Source of the DNA: Nocardioides hwasunensis
Lineage (GTDB): Bacteria; Actinomycetota; Actinomycetes; Propionibacteriales; Nocardioidaceae
Length of the DNA stretch: 64,000 nucleotides
Assembly (NCBI RefSeq): GCF_014779665.1
Contig: NZ_JACXYY010000001.1
Location: 434,001-498,000 of the forward strand
Direction of reading: 5' to 3'
A program made the position numbers and the translations under genes. Below, in pieces: positions 26,534 through 34,856 of this stretch (positions within the stretch are counted from its first letter, which is position 1; each line of letters opens with the position of its first letter). Under the pieces are notes generated by a model that worked only from the letters and a program-made list of their open reading frames with translations, was not told the origin of the DNA and did not search any database.

Positions 26534-28729
26534 TCACACGAGGAAGAGCGTGATCGTCGAGCCCTTGGGCACGTCCTCGCCCTGCTCGGGGTCGGAGCCG
26601 GAGACGAAGCCGAGGCCGAGGTAGGTGTCGGACTGCTCGGTCTCGACGGTGAACCCGAGCCCCTCGAGCAGCTCGGTGGCCGCTGCGACACCCATCGCGC
26701 GCACCCGCGGCACCTCGACCAGCTCCGGGCCTCGCGAGACGACGAAGGTGATGGTGTCGCCGCGGTAGAGCGTGCCGGTGGCCGGGTCCTGCGAGATGAC
26801 GTTGCCCTCGGGGACGGTGTCGCTGAACTCCTCGCTCGCCACCGTGACCTGGAGCTCTCGCCCCTCGAGGGCCGACTTGGCGCTGTCGAACGACCTGCCG
26901 GTCCAGTCGCGGATGGTGAGCGGCTTGCGCCCACGGCTGAGCACGAGGTCGACGGTGGCACCCGGCTTCAGCGTGGTGCCGGCCCTCGGCTTGGTCCGGA
27001 CCACCTGTCCCTCGGGCACGGTCTCGCTCCAGCGGCCCAGGCTCTCGCCGAAGACGAGGTTGGTCGCGGCGAGGGCGTCCTGGGCCTGGTCCTCGGTCTG
27101 CCCCGCCAGCTCGGGCACGTCGTAGCGCTCGGGGCCGAGGGAGAGCACCAGCGTGACGGTGCCGCCGGCCAGCACCCGGCCACCGGGGCCGGGGTCGGTC
27201 GAGATGACCAGCCCCTGCTCGACGTTCTCGGAGTACGCCGGCTCGCCGGCCTCGACGTCGAGCCCGGCGGCCTCCAGCTTGGCGGTCGCCGCAGCCTCGT
27301 CGAGGGTGAGCACTCCGGGCGTGGTGGTGTAGCGCGCCCAGCCGAACCAGTAGGCGCCACCCGCGACGCCGGCCAGCAGGAGGATCGCGAGGACGAAGGA
27401 GATCGGTCCCTTGCGGGAGCGACGGCGCGGCGTCGTCGGGACCGGCGCGACCTTGCTCGGTGCCCGGCCGGCCCCGGGTCCGGGTGCCGGGGGGCGTGCG
27501 GGGACCGCGGCGGCAGGGGCGGACGTCACGGCGGACGTGAGTGGGGCACCGCCGGCGTCCGGTGGCGCCATCGTCCGCATCGGCTCGGTGACCGGAGCGT
27601 CCGCGGGGTGGACCGCGTGGCGCTCGAGCGCCGTCGTCCGGTCGGGGCTGCCGTCGGCGACCAGCCCGGAGTCGCGCGGGTCGACCTCGGTGAGCAGCGC
27701 CAGCGCGCTGGCGTCGAAGGGCTCGCGCACGGTGTCGTTGCTGTGCTCGGTGGGGTCCGGCTCGCCCCCCGGCGCGCGACGCGGCAGCAGGTCCGCGGCG
27801 AGCTCCGGGTCGGAGTCCAGTCCCTCGCGCAGGGCCTGCTCGACGCGGTGCAGGTGGTGCAGGAGGACGGTGGCGTCCGCGGGCCGTTGGTCGCGGTCAC
27901 GCGAGGTGGCCCGGGCGACCAGGGCGTCGACGTAGTCGGGGATGCCGGGTTGGAGGAGCGAGGGCATCGGCACGTCGTGGTGGACGTGGCGGTAGGCCAC
28001 CTGGATCGGCGACTCGCCCTCGTGGGGCTTCCTGCCGGTGAGCAGCTCGTAGAGGACCACCCCGGCGGCGTACACGTCGGCGCGCGCGTCGGCGCGGCCG
28101 TCGACGACCAGCTCGGGCGCCAGGTAGGAGACGGTGCCGATCAGCACCCCGCCGGTGGCGGTGTGCTGGGTGTCGGCGCTGACGGCCTTCGCCAGCCCGA
28201 AGTCGGCGACCTTGACCCGGCCGCCGTGCGCCTCGTCGGCGATGAGCACGTTCTCGGGCTTCACGTCGCGGTGGATGAGCCCGGCCCGGTGCGCGGCGCC
28301 GAGCGCGGAGACGACCGGCTCGAGCAGCGCGAGCGCCCGGGTCGGCGACATCGGGGACTCCTTGCGGATGACGTCGCGCAGGGTGTGGCCGGGGACGTAC
28401 TCCATCACCAGGAAGACGGTGTCCTGACCCTCGGACGTGTCGTCGCCCTGGTCGTAGACGCCCACGACGTGGGGGTGGTTCAGCCGGGCGGCGGCGCGCG
28501 CCTCGCGGACGAAGCGCGCGGCGAACTCCTGGTCGTCGCCGAGGCCGGGGTGCATGACCTTGACCGCCACCGTGCGGTCGAGGCGGGTGTCGGTGGCCTC
28601 GTAGACACTGGCCATGCCCCCGCGGGCGATGCGCGCGCGGATCTCGTAGCGGCGCTCGAGGACGCGACCGATCAAGGGGTCGCCTGCAGCGCCGGGCGCG
28701 GTTGCGCGGGCGTGCTCGGGTGGCTCCAC
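26534..28729 (-). CDS. pknL: Serine/threonine protein kinase with PASTA domains (PknL-like)
   Basis: 731 residues. Kinase domain about 28-295: Lys57, HRDVKPEN with catalytic Asp154, DFG at 175-177, a Thr-rich activation loop and APE. A cytoplasmic Pro/Ala linker follows, then one transmembrane helix (about 441-462) and four extracellular PASTA repeats to the C-terminus, which bind muropeptides or lipid II in related kinases. GGAGG sits at the right distance before the GTG at 28729, so I prefer it to the GTG at 28762. Divergence from the Rv2175c-like gene and proximity to aroG and the dcw cluster match mycobacterial pknL. Confidence 0.93.
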   Translation of the reverse strand: MEPPEHARATAPGAAGDPLIGRVLERRYEIRARIARGGMASVYEATDTRLDRTVAVKVMHPGLGDDQEFAARFVREARAAARLNHPHVVGVYDQGDDTSEGQDTVFLVMEYVPGHTLRDVIRKESPMSPTRALALLEPVVSALGAAHRAGLIHRDVKPENVLIADEAHGGRVKVADFGLAKAVSADTQHTATGGVLIGTVSYLAPELVVDGRADARADVYAAGVVLYELLTGRKPHEGESPIQVAYRHVHHDVPMPSLLQPGIPDYVDALVARATSRDRDQRPADATVLLHHLHRVEQALREGLDSDPELAADLLPRRAPGGEPDPTEHSNDTVREPFDASALALLTEVDPRDSGLVADGSPDRTTALERHAVHPADAPVTEPMRTMAPPDAGGAPLTSAVTSAPAAAVPARPPAPGPGAGRAPSKVAPVPTTPRRRSRKGPISFVLAILLLAGVAGGAYWFGWARYTTTPGVLTLDEAAATAKLEAAGLDVEAGEPAYSENVEQGLVISTDPGPGGRVLAGGTVTLVLSLGPERYDVPELAGQTEDQAQDALAATNLVFGESLGRWSETVPEGQVVRTKPRAGTTLKPGATVDLVLSRGRKPLTIRDWTGRSFDSAKSALEGRELQVTVASEEFSDTVPEGNVISQDPATGTLYRGDTITFVVSRGPELVEVPRVRAMGVAAATELLEGLGFTVETEQSDTYLGLGFVSGSDPEQGEDVPKGSTITLFLV

Positions 28730-28862
28730 TGCTCGACCTCCAGGGCCGGACCATGGCGACACGGGGAAGGATCCGGCGCCTCCACTCTACGGAAGCCACG
28801 CCTGAGCCCACGCTCTCGCGCGAGTTCCGGCGTGGCGTCGGTCCCGTGACAGACTTCCGCCC

Positions 28863-29234
28863 ATGAGTGAAGCACCCCTGGCCGACCGTGACCTGGCCGC
28901 ACTCGTGCCGGAGTGGCTCGACTGGCAGCAGGTCGCCACGCTCCTGGGCGTGACCCCGAGCAAGGTCCGCACGATGATCCGCGAGCACGAGCTCGCCGCC
29001 GCTGTCTCCGAGCCGGGCGCGGGACCCCGCGTGCCGGCCGACTTCATCCAGGACGGGCTGGTCGTCAAGGGCCTGCCGGGACTGCTGACCCTGTTGCACG
29101 ACCACCGCTTCGACGACCGCGAGTGCATCGCGTGGCTGTTCACCGACGACGACCTGCCGGGACGTCCGATCGACGCGCTCCGCGAGAACCGCGGCAGCGA
29201 GGTCAAGCGGCGCGCGCAGGTCCTGGAGTACTGA
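28863..29234 (+). CDS. Rv2175c-family DNA-binding protein (PknL-substrate homologue)
   Basis: 123 residues: an N-terminal helix-turn-helix of the winged/excisionase-like type (WQQVATLLGVTPSKVRTMIRE) and a C-terminal helical domain ending SEVKRRAQVLEY. In M. tuberculosis, Rv2175c binds DNA and is phosphorylated by PknL in its flexible N-terminus, reportedly at Thr9. Here the N-terminus is shorter, with no Thr before the helix-turn-helix (only Ser2), so that control may differ. The ribonuclease gene starts within its stop (TGATG). Confidence 0.88.
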   Translation: MSEAPLADRDLAALVPEWLDWQQVATLLGVTPSKVRTMIREHELAAAVSEPGAGPRVPADFIQDGLVVKGLPGLLTLLHDHRFDDRECIAWLFTDDDLPGRPIDALRENRGSEVKRRAQVLEY

Positions 29235-29725
29235 TGGCCGACGCGCCGGGCCGGCAGCGCTTCCGGGTGCTGGTGCTGCTCGTCGCGGCTGCGTTCCTGG
29301 TCGTCTGGTTCTTCACCCCGGCCGATCCGCAGGACCCGGCGACCTCCGGCGAGAGCACCGACGCGACGTCGTCGGCCACGCCGACCGACGACACGACGGG
29401 CTTCCCCCCGACGGGTGCCGCGGAGACGGAGGACCCGGACAGCGGGCTGCCGATCGTGCGGGTCGACGACCTCCCCCCGGAGGTGGCGGACACGATCGAG
29501 CTGATCCTCGCCGGTGGTCCGTTCCCCGAGCCCGACCACGACGGTGGCACGTTCGGCAACCGCGAGGAACTGCTGCCCGACCGTCCCTCGGGCTACTACC
29601 GCGAGTACACCGTGCCCACCCCCGGGTCCGACGACCGCGGAGCACGACGCATCGTGGCCGGCGACGACGGTGAGCTCTACTACACCGGGGACCACTACGA
29701 CTCCTTCTCCAGGATCGCGACGTGA
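29234..29725 (+). CDS. Membrane-anchored guanyl-specific ribonuclease (RNase Sa/T1 family)
   Basis: 163 residues: N-terminal hydrophobic helix 11-28 (anchor or uncleaved signal), a Ser/Thr/Asp-rich linker (about 30-72), then an RNase Sa-type domain (about 78-160). Compared with Streptomyces RNase Sa, the active-site residues are conserved: Glu124 (E54 of Sa) in YYREYTV, Arg139 (R69) in RGARRI, His154 (H85) in TGDHY, plus Arg110 (R40) and Arg135 (R65). The two cysteines that form the Sa disulfide are absent. It should cut RNA after G outside the membrane. Coupled to the upstream gene by TGATG and to barstar by GTGA. Confidence 0.9.
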   Translation: MADAPGRQRFRVLVLLVAAAFLVVWFFTPADPQDPATSGESTDATSSATPTDDTTGFPPTGAAETEDPDSGLPIVRVDDLPPEVADTIELILAGGPFPEPDHDGGTFGNREELLPDRPSGYYREYTVPTPGSDDRGARRIVAGDDGELYYTGDHYDSFSRIAT

Positions 29726-30156
29726 GTGGTCTCGCTGCCGTCCTCGCCGGGCACGAGCCGCCCGGCATCCACCTGTGGCACGGCGGCTTCGACGTCGACG
29801 ACGTACGCCACACGGTCGAGCACGCCGGCTGGGGCTTCGGGCACGTCGACGGCTGGACCGGCGCCGACACCAAGGCCGCGTTCCTCGTCGCGGTGGGGGA
29901 GGCGCTCGGGTTCCCCGACCACTACGGCCGCAACTTCGACGCCCTCGCCGACTGCCTGCACGACATCGGGAGCGGTTCCGACGGCGTCGTCCTGCTCTGG
30001 GACGGCTGGGGCACCCTCGCTCGCGCCGACGAGCGGGCCTTCAGCGTCGCGCTCAGCGTGCTCGGCTCACGGGTGAACGCGGACCGCGGGGTGCCGTTCT
30101 CCGTGCTCCTGCGCGGCGAGGGCCCGCCGCTGCCGGGCACCACCAGCCTGGACTGA
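29722..30156 (+). CDS. Barstar-family ribonuclease inhibitor
   Basis: 144 residues with the barstar core YGRNFDALADCLHDI (the N-F/L-D-A-L-x-D-C-L motif, including the acidic helix that plugs the RNase active site) and no signal peptide, so cytoplasmic. Barstar is known to inhibit both barnase and RNase Sa. Its GTG start overlaps the ribonuclease stop by 4 bases, assuring co-synthesis with the enzyme it should neutralise before export. Confidence 0.93.
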   Translation: MSGLAAVLAGHEPPGIHLWHGGFDVDDVRHTVEHAGWGFGHVDGWTGADTKAAFLVAVGEALGFPDHYGRNFDALADCLHDIGSGSDGVVLLWDGWGTLARADERAFSVALSVLGSRVNADRGVPFSVLLRGEGPPLPGTTSLD

Positions 30157-30171
30157 CGTCCGATACACGCC

Positions 30172-30204
30172 GGTCGAGCAGCGAGGCACGAGCGTGTCGA
30201 GACC
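30172..30204. repeat. Dispersed imperfect palindrome downstream of barstar
   Basis: A 33-base element bounded by GGTCGAGC and GTCGAGACC with GAGGCACGAGCG inside. I recognise this as a frequent interspersed repeat of Nocardioides-like genomes, usually between convergent genes, as here (barstar and polyprenyl synthase). It may act as a weak bidirectional terminator. Confidence 0.5.
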
Positions 30205-30216
30205 CGGGCCCCGGCG

Positions 30217-31287
30217 TCAGACGGTGCGCTGGGTCGCGGCCGCGGCGAGCTCGGTGAGCACCTCGCGCGCGTGCTCGTCGACGTCGGCTGCCCGCAGCGA
30301 CTCGACCGCGCGGTCGGCGAGGTGGCCGATGACCTCCTCGACCTGCGCGCGAGCGCCCGAGTCGTCGATGATGCCGCGCAGCTCGTCGACCTCGGCGGGC
30401 TGGAGGGGCGTGCCGAGAGCACGGTCGAGGCGCTCGGCGGCGGCCCGCGGGGCGGCGTCGAGCGCGAGCGCGACCAGCACGGTCCGCTTGCCCTCGACGA
30501 GGTCGTCGCCCGCGGGCTTGCCCGTCTCGGCGGGGTCGCCGAAGACGCCGAGCAGGTCGTCGCGCAGCTGGAAGGCCTCGCCGAGCGGCAGGCCGAACCG
30601 GGTGAGCTGCTCGTTCTGCTGGGCGGTGGCACCGGCGAGGCCTGCGCCGATGTGGATCGGCCGCTCGATGGAGTACTTGGCGGACTTGTAGCGCAGCACC
30701 GTCATCGCGGTGTCGACGTCGGCGCGACCACGCGCCTGGACCGACACGTCGAGGAACTGACCGGCGATGACCTCCGTGCGGCACAGCTCGAACAGGCCGA
30801 GCCCGGACGCGGTCTCGTCGGCGCCGAAGCCGCTGCGGCGCAGCATGTCGCCGGCCCAGCCGAGGAGCAGGTCGCCGAGCAGGATCGCGGCCGCGGCGCC
30901 GAACTGCACCGGGTCGCCCCGCCAGCCGGCGGCCCGGTGCTCGGCCTCGAAGGCGCGGTGGGTGGCCGGCCGGCCGCGGCGGGTGTCCGAGGCGTCCATG
31001 TAGTCGTCGTGGACGAGCGCGCTCGCGTGCAGCAGCTCCAGCGATGCGCAGGCCTGCGCCAGTGCCGCCGCCGTGGAGTCGGCGACGTCCGGCCGGATCG
31101 CGCGGTAGCCCCAGTGGCAGAACGCCGCGCGGAAGCGCTTGCCCCCGTGCACCGCCGTACGCGCCTCGGCGATGAGGCGACCGGCGTCGGGGCCGAGCGG
31201 GGCGAGCTCGGCCTCGCGCTCGTCGAGGAACACGTCGAGCACCTGCTGGACCTGGTCGCGGAAGGGGGCAGGGTCCCAGGTCGTCAC
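30217..31287 (-). CDS. Polyprenyl (geranylgeranyl-type) diphosphate synthase
   Basis: 356 residues, trans-isoprenyl diphosphate synthase making C15-C20 or longer prenyl diphosphates from IPP. First Asp-rich motif DDYMD at 94-98 with the following RRGRPATH, second motif DDLLGVFGD starting at 243. Residues upstream of the first motif (LELLHASALVH) set chain length; I cannot assign it. Position equals idsA2 of mycobacteria. The CrtI-like oxidoreductase is nearby. TAGGCT seven bases before the GTG (complement of 31295-31300). Confidence 0.92.
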   Translation of the reverse strand: MTTWDPAPFRDQVQQVLDVFLDEREAELAPLGPDAGRLIAEARTAVHGGKRFRAAFCHWGYRAIRPDVADSTAAALAQACASLELLHASALVHDDYMDASDTRRGRPATHRAFEAEHRAAGWRGDPVQFGAAAAILLGDLLLGWAGDMLRRSGFGADETASGLGLFELCRTEVIAGQFLDVSVQARGRADVDTAMTVLRYKSAKYSIERPIHIGAGLAGATAQQNEQLTRFGLPLGEAFQLRDDLLGVFGDPAETGKPAGDDLVEGKRTVLVALALDAAPRAAAERLDRALGTPLQPAEVDELRGIIDDSGARAQVEEVIGHLADRAVESLRAADVDEHAREVLTELAAAATQRTV

Positions 31288-31294
31288 GGCGGCG

Positions 31295-31344
31295 AGCCTA
31301 GCCAGTGGACGGATTGGGGAAGTCACCGCCACCGTCCGTAGGCT
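31295..31344. promoter_or_regulatory. Back-to-back leaderless-type -10 hexamers for idsA-like and metF genes
   Basis: In the 64-base gap between these divergent genes, TAGGCT occurs on the minus strand (complement of 31295-31300) seven bases before the GTG at 31287, and on the plus strand (31339-31344) seven bases before the ATG at 31352. Neither gene has a Shine-Dalgarno sequence. The arrangement implies that both transcripts begin at or next to their start codons. Confidence 0.6.
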
Positions 31345-31351
31345 GTTGCGC

Positions 31352-32257
31352 ATGACGCACAGCCGGGACGTGGGCCGGGACCTGAGCATGCGCGAGCGTC
31401 TCGCGCGTGGCGAGCGGTCCTTCTCCTTCGAGTTCTTCCCACCCAAGGACGAGGCCGGCGAGCAGCAGCTCTGGCAGGCCATCACCGAGCTCGAGCCGTT
31501 CGGCCCGACCTTCGTGTCGGTCACCTACGGCGCCGGCGGCACGACGCGCGACCGCACCGTCGCGATCACCGAGCGGATCGCTCGCGAGACCGGCCTGCTG
31601 CCCGTCGCGCACCTGACCTGCGTGGGCCACACGACCGGCGAGCTCGAGGCGGTCCTCGACGACCTCGCCGAGGCCGGCGTGCGCCACGTGATGGCGTTGC
31701 GCGGCGACCCGCCGGACGGGCCCGGCTCGCCGTGGACCCCGACCGAGGGCGGACTGACCTACGCCAACGAGCTGGTCGCACTCATCCGCGACCACCACCA
31801 CGACATGCGGATCGGCGTCGCGGCCTTCCCCGAGGGCCACGTCGACGCGCCCGACCTCGAGCACGACGCCAAGGTGCTGAAGGCGAAGTACGACGCCGGC
31901 GCCGAGTTCGCCGTGACCGACATGGTGCTACGTGCGTCCGACTACGCCGGGCTGGTCGAGCGTGCCACGGCCGCCGGCGCGGACCTCCCGATCATCCCGG
32001 GCATCATGCCGATCCTCAACCTCCGTTCGATGGAGCGGATGGTCGAGTTCTCGGGCCGTGAGCTGCCCGACGAGGTGAGCGCGCGCCTGCGCCCGCTCGC
32101 CGACGACCCCGAGCGGCTGCGCGCCGAGGGCATCACGATCGCGACCGAGCTGTGCCGCGACCTCCTCGACGCCGGCGCCCCGGGACTGCACTTCTACACG
32201 CTGAACCGATCGCGGGCCACGCGCGAGATCTTCGCCAACCTGCGCATCACGGCCTGA
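31352..32257 (+). CDS. metF: Methylenetetrahydrofolate reductase
   Basis: 301 residues, TIM-barrel MetF reducing 5,10-methylene-THF to 5-methyl-THF for methionine synthesis. Motifs: SFEFFPPKDE near the N-terminus (catalytic Glu27), SVTYGAGGTTRDRT, ALRGDPP, and the C-terminal GAPGLHFYTLNR. It corresponds in position to Rv2172c. A second in-frame ATG at 31388 would also give a full domain, but TAGGCT spacing favours 31352. Confidence 0.93.
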   Translation: MTHSRDVGRDLSMRERLARGERSFSFEFFPPKDEAGEQQLWQAITELEPFGPTFVSVTYGAGGTTRDRTVAITERIARETGLLPVAHLTCVGHTTGELEAVLDDLAEAGVRHVMALRGDPPDGPGSPWTPTEGGLTYANELVALIRDHHHDMRIGVAAFPEGHVDAPDLEHDAKVLKAKYDAGAEFAVTDMVLRASDYAGLVERATAAGADLPIIPGIMPILNLRSMERMVEFSGRELPDEVSARLRPLADDPERLRAEGITIATELCRDLLDAGAPGLHFYTLNRSRATREIFANLRITA

Positions 32258-32302
32258 GCCGTCGCCCCGTCCGCAGATCCGCCGCGGCACTACGGTGGGG
32301 GC

Positions 32303-32914
32303 ATGTTCACCGTCACCGTCACCGGGATCGGCACCAGCACCGTCGCTCCCGACAGCGCCGTCGTCCGGGTGGCTGCCGTCGCACGCGGCGCGGCCGTCGC
32401 CGGAGCCTACGAGGCGATGTCCACCGCTGCGGCCACGGTCGTCGAGGTCGCCCAGCGTCACACCGACGAGCGGCGCGTCGCCTCGACCGGGATCACCGTG
32501 TGGCCGGCCCACGACCATGAGGGCCGACGCACCGGATACGAGGCACGCCACGCCTACGCCATCGGCTGCGCCGACCTCGCGAGTGCCGGCCGGTTGCTCG
32601 GCGAGCTCGCGGTCGAGGTCGGCGACGGGCTGGCCGTCGACAGCGTCGCGCTCGAGGTGACCGAGGACCACGGGGCGGGCGGCAAGGCCCGCGAGGCGGC
32701 GTTCAACGACGCCCGCGAGCGTGCGGCCCAGCTGGCGCGGATGGCCGGCGCCGCTGGGCTGGGGGCGGTGCAGACGATCGTCGAGGGCGATGCCGCCGAC
32801 GGGCCTTCGCCCCTGCCCAAGCTGGCGATGATGCGCGACGCGGGCGGCGGCATCGAGGCCGGAGAGACGACGGTGACCGCATCGGTCACGGTCGTGTGGG
32901 AGCTCCTCCCCTAG
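32303..32914 (+). CDS. SIMPL (DUF541) domain protein
   Basis: 203 residues beginning VTVTGIGTSTVAPDSAVV, the typical SIMPL start, with the ARERAAQLARMAG segment of the second half. No signal peptide, whereas many SIMPL proteins are exported, so this one appears cytoplasmic. Role unknown. TACGGT at 32291-32296 is six bases before the ATG. Overlaps the convergent oxidoreductase gene by 4 bases. Confidence 0.87.
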   Translation: MFTVTVTGIGTSTVAPDSAVVRVAAVARGAAVAGAYEAMSTAAATVVEVAQRHTDERRVASTGITVWPAHDHEGRRTGYEARHAYAIGCADLASAGRLLGELAVEVGDGLAVDSVALEVTEDHGAGGKAREAAFNDARERAAQLARMAGAAGLGAVQTIVEGDAADGPSPLPKLAMMRDAGGGIEAGETTVTASVTVVWELLP

Positions 32915-34239
32915 AGGACCCGACGTTCGGCGCGCCCGACGGTCTCGGCGACCAGCGCTGCGCTGAGCCCCGCGAACGGCAGTCCGGAGCCGGTCGTGGC
33001 GTGGGCGCCCGCGGCGAGCACGCCGGCGATCGGCGTGCGAGGACCCAGCCGGGTGCCGGCGGACCGGGGCCCCGCCCACTGCAGGCCGTGCGGCGACCCG
33101 CCCCAGGCGTCGACGAGGTCGCGCGGGCTGCGATCGCGACGGGTGATGACGCGACGGCGCAGGTCGATGCCGCGGCGGGCGAGTGCGGTCAGCAGGTCCT
33201 CGACGAGCCGACCCCGCGCGAGCACGGTCCACGCGGCGGCCCCGTCGGGAGCGCGGCCGCCGGTCCGCACGACGATGTGGGGGTCGCCGTGGACCACGAC
33301 CTCGTGGGGGAGGTCGGGGAGCTCCAGGCCCGGCCCGCCCGCCAGCCCGACGTGGCACACGACCGGCGGGAAGGCCGGGGTGGTGCGCCGGACGTACGTC
33401 GCCAGGGCGGGCAGTCGTCGCGGGTCGATCGCGACGACGACGAGGTCGGCATCGACCTCCCCGTCGTCGGTGCGGACGGCGGCGACGCGGCCGGCGCGCA
33501 GGACGAGGTCGGTGGCGGACGCACCGGTCCGCACGTCCACGTTGCGCAGCGCCAGCCGGTCGGCCATCGCCGCGCCCAGCGCGGCCAGCCCGCCGGGGAC
33601 GGTCCAGGCGCCGAAGCGCTGCTCGAGGTAGACGTCGACGCCCGCGAAGACCGGCACGTCGCGGAGGTGGTGGCCGTCCATCACCAGCCGGTGTCCGGCG
33701 ACCAGGCGCAGGCGCTCGTCGCGGAAGGTGCGACGCAACCGCTTCTGCAGCGACTCGCGGCTCTCGAGCAGGGAGGTCATCTCGCGCGGCGCGACGTCGG
33801 CGTCGAAGGCGCGCTCGAACCACTCCCGCCGCAGCAGCTCCCACGTCTCGCCGTACGACGCCACGTGCTCCACCCACTGGTGGCCGAGCCCGGCCCCGAG
33901 GGTCTCGAAGGCCGCGAGCTGGGCGGCCCGCGACCCGCCGGGCAGCGCGAGGGAGGTGCCGTCCTCGAAGCGGTGCTCGCGCACCAGGTCGAGCGGCTGG
34001 AGGTCGACCTCGCGCTCGAGCGGGCGCCCGGACTTGCGGAAGAGGTCGCGCACGACGGCCGGCAGCAGGGTGGTCGACGCTCCGGCGTCCCAGGCGAAGC
34101 CGTCCTGCTCGACGGTGCTCAGCGCGCCTCCGAGCCGCGGTGATCGCTCGAGCAGGGTGACGTCGTGCCCGAGCTTGGCGAGGCGGGCGGCGGCGGCCAT
34201 GCCGCCGAAGCCGCCACCGACCACCACGACACGAGACAC
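32911..34239 (-). CDS. FAD-dependent phytoene desaturase-like oxidoreductase
   Basis: 442 residues. N-terminal Rossmann FAD motif VVVGGGFGGMAAAARLAKLGHDVTLLER-type pattern (G8-x-G-x-x-G13) and a C-terminal FAD-binding block VLAAGAHATTGSGLPFAGLSAALVAE as in CrtI/CrtN proteins. No crtB, crtE or crtY is adjacent, though a prenyl synthase lies 1.6 kb away, so a carotenoid or polyisoprenoid substrate is possible but unproven. The GTG has TAGGGT six bases upstream (complement of 34246-34251). Confidence 0.83.
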   Translation of the reverse strand: MSRVVVVGGGFGGMAAAARLAKLGHDVTLLERSPRLGGALSTVEQDGFAWDAGASTTLLPAVVRDLFRKSGRPLEREVDLQPLDLVREHRFEDGTSLALPGGSRAAQLAAFETLGAGLGHQWVEHVASYGETWELLRREWFERAFDADVAPREMTSLLESRESLQKRLRRTFRDERLRLVAGHRLVMDGHHLRDVPVFAGVDVYLEQRFGAWTVPGGLAALGAAMADRLALRNVDVRTGASATDLVLRAGRVAAVRTDDGEVDADLVVVAIDPRRLPALATYVRRTTPAFPPVVCHVGLAGGPGLELPDLPHEVVVHGDPHIVVRTGGRAPDGAAAWTVLARGRLVEDLLTALARRGIDLRRRVITRRDRSPRDLVDAWGGSPHGLQWAGPRSAGTRLGPRTPIAGVLAAGAHATTGSGLPFAGLSAALVAETVGRAERRVL

Positions 34240-34248
34240 GGGGGAACC

Positions 34249-34854
34249 CTAGAGCGCGCCCGGTCGGGCGCCGTGGTGGAGCGGGTCCTTCTGGCGCCAC
34301 CTGCGCCAGCCGCGGCGCACGAGCCGCGCCACGAGCAGCAGCACGACCAGGCCGAGGAGCAGCAGCGCGCCCGCGATCGCGGCGGCTGCCTGCGGGTGCG
34401 CGAGCGAGAACCACACGACGCCCAGCACGGCGGCATCCTCGGTCAGGCTCGCCAGCACGTTGGTGACGGGCTCGGGTGAGGAGTTGAGGGCCAGCCGGCC
34501 GCCGGCCTTGGCGAGGTGGCTCAGCAGCGCGGTGCCGCCACCGACCACGCCGAGGACCGCCTGGTCGAGGGAGGAGGCGTCACCGGCGAGCAGCACCCCG
34601 ATGACCGCGCCGGCCGTGGGCCGGATGGCGGTGGAGATCGCGTCCCAGGTGGAGTCGATGTAGGGGATCTTGTCGGCGACGAACTCCATCGCGTAGAGGA
34701 AGGCCGCGGCGGCGAGCACGTCCCACCGACCGAGGGCGTCGGGGATCTCGGCGAACGACCCGACCCGGTCGGCGGTGCCCAGCACGAGCACGACGAGGTA
34801 GGCGTTGATGCCGCTGGCCCAGCCGCTGGAGAACGTCAGCGCGAGCGCGTCCAT
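34249..34854 (-). CDS. DUF4126 membrane protein
   Basis: 201 residues with four or five membrane helices. The N-terminus ALTFSSGWASGINAYLVVLVLG and the block PYIDSTWDAISTAIRPTAGA are characteristic of DUF4126. A basic tail (RRGWRRWRQKD) faces the cytoplasm. Starts two bases after the YbaK-like gene, so the two form an operon. Function unknown. Confidence 0.85.
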   Translation of the reverse strand: MDALALTFSSGWASGINAYLVVLVLGTADRVGSFAEIPDALGRWDVLAAAAFLYAMEFVADKIPYIDSTWDAISTAIRPTAGAVIGVLLAGDASSLDQAVLGVVGGGTALLSHLAKAGGRLALNSSPEPVTNVLASLTEDAAVLGVVWFSLAHPQAAAAIAGALLLLGLVVLLLVARLVRRGWRRWRQKDPLHHGARPGAL

Positions 34855-34856
34855 GG

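Noticed and set aside
25567..26961. Upstream extension of the zinc-ribbon protein to 841 residues
   Set aside because: The extension runs over the EamA and kinase genes; the zinc ribbon begins right after the TATCGT-N7-GTG start at 25560.
28730..28762. Longer start (GTG 28762) for the PASTA kinase
   Set aside because: GGAGG lies inside this extension at the right distance from GTG 28729, so the shorter form is better supported.
31928..34414. 828-residue antisense frame across metF, SIMPL and oxidoreductase genes
   Set aside because: Overlaps three well-supported genes and its translation is Arg/Ala/Pro/Gly-rich without motifs.
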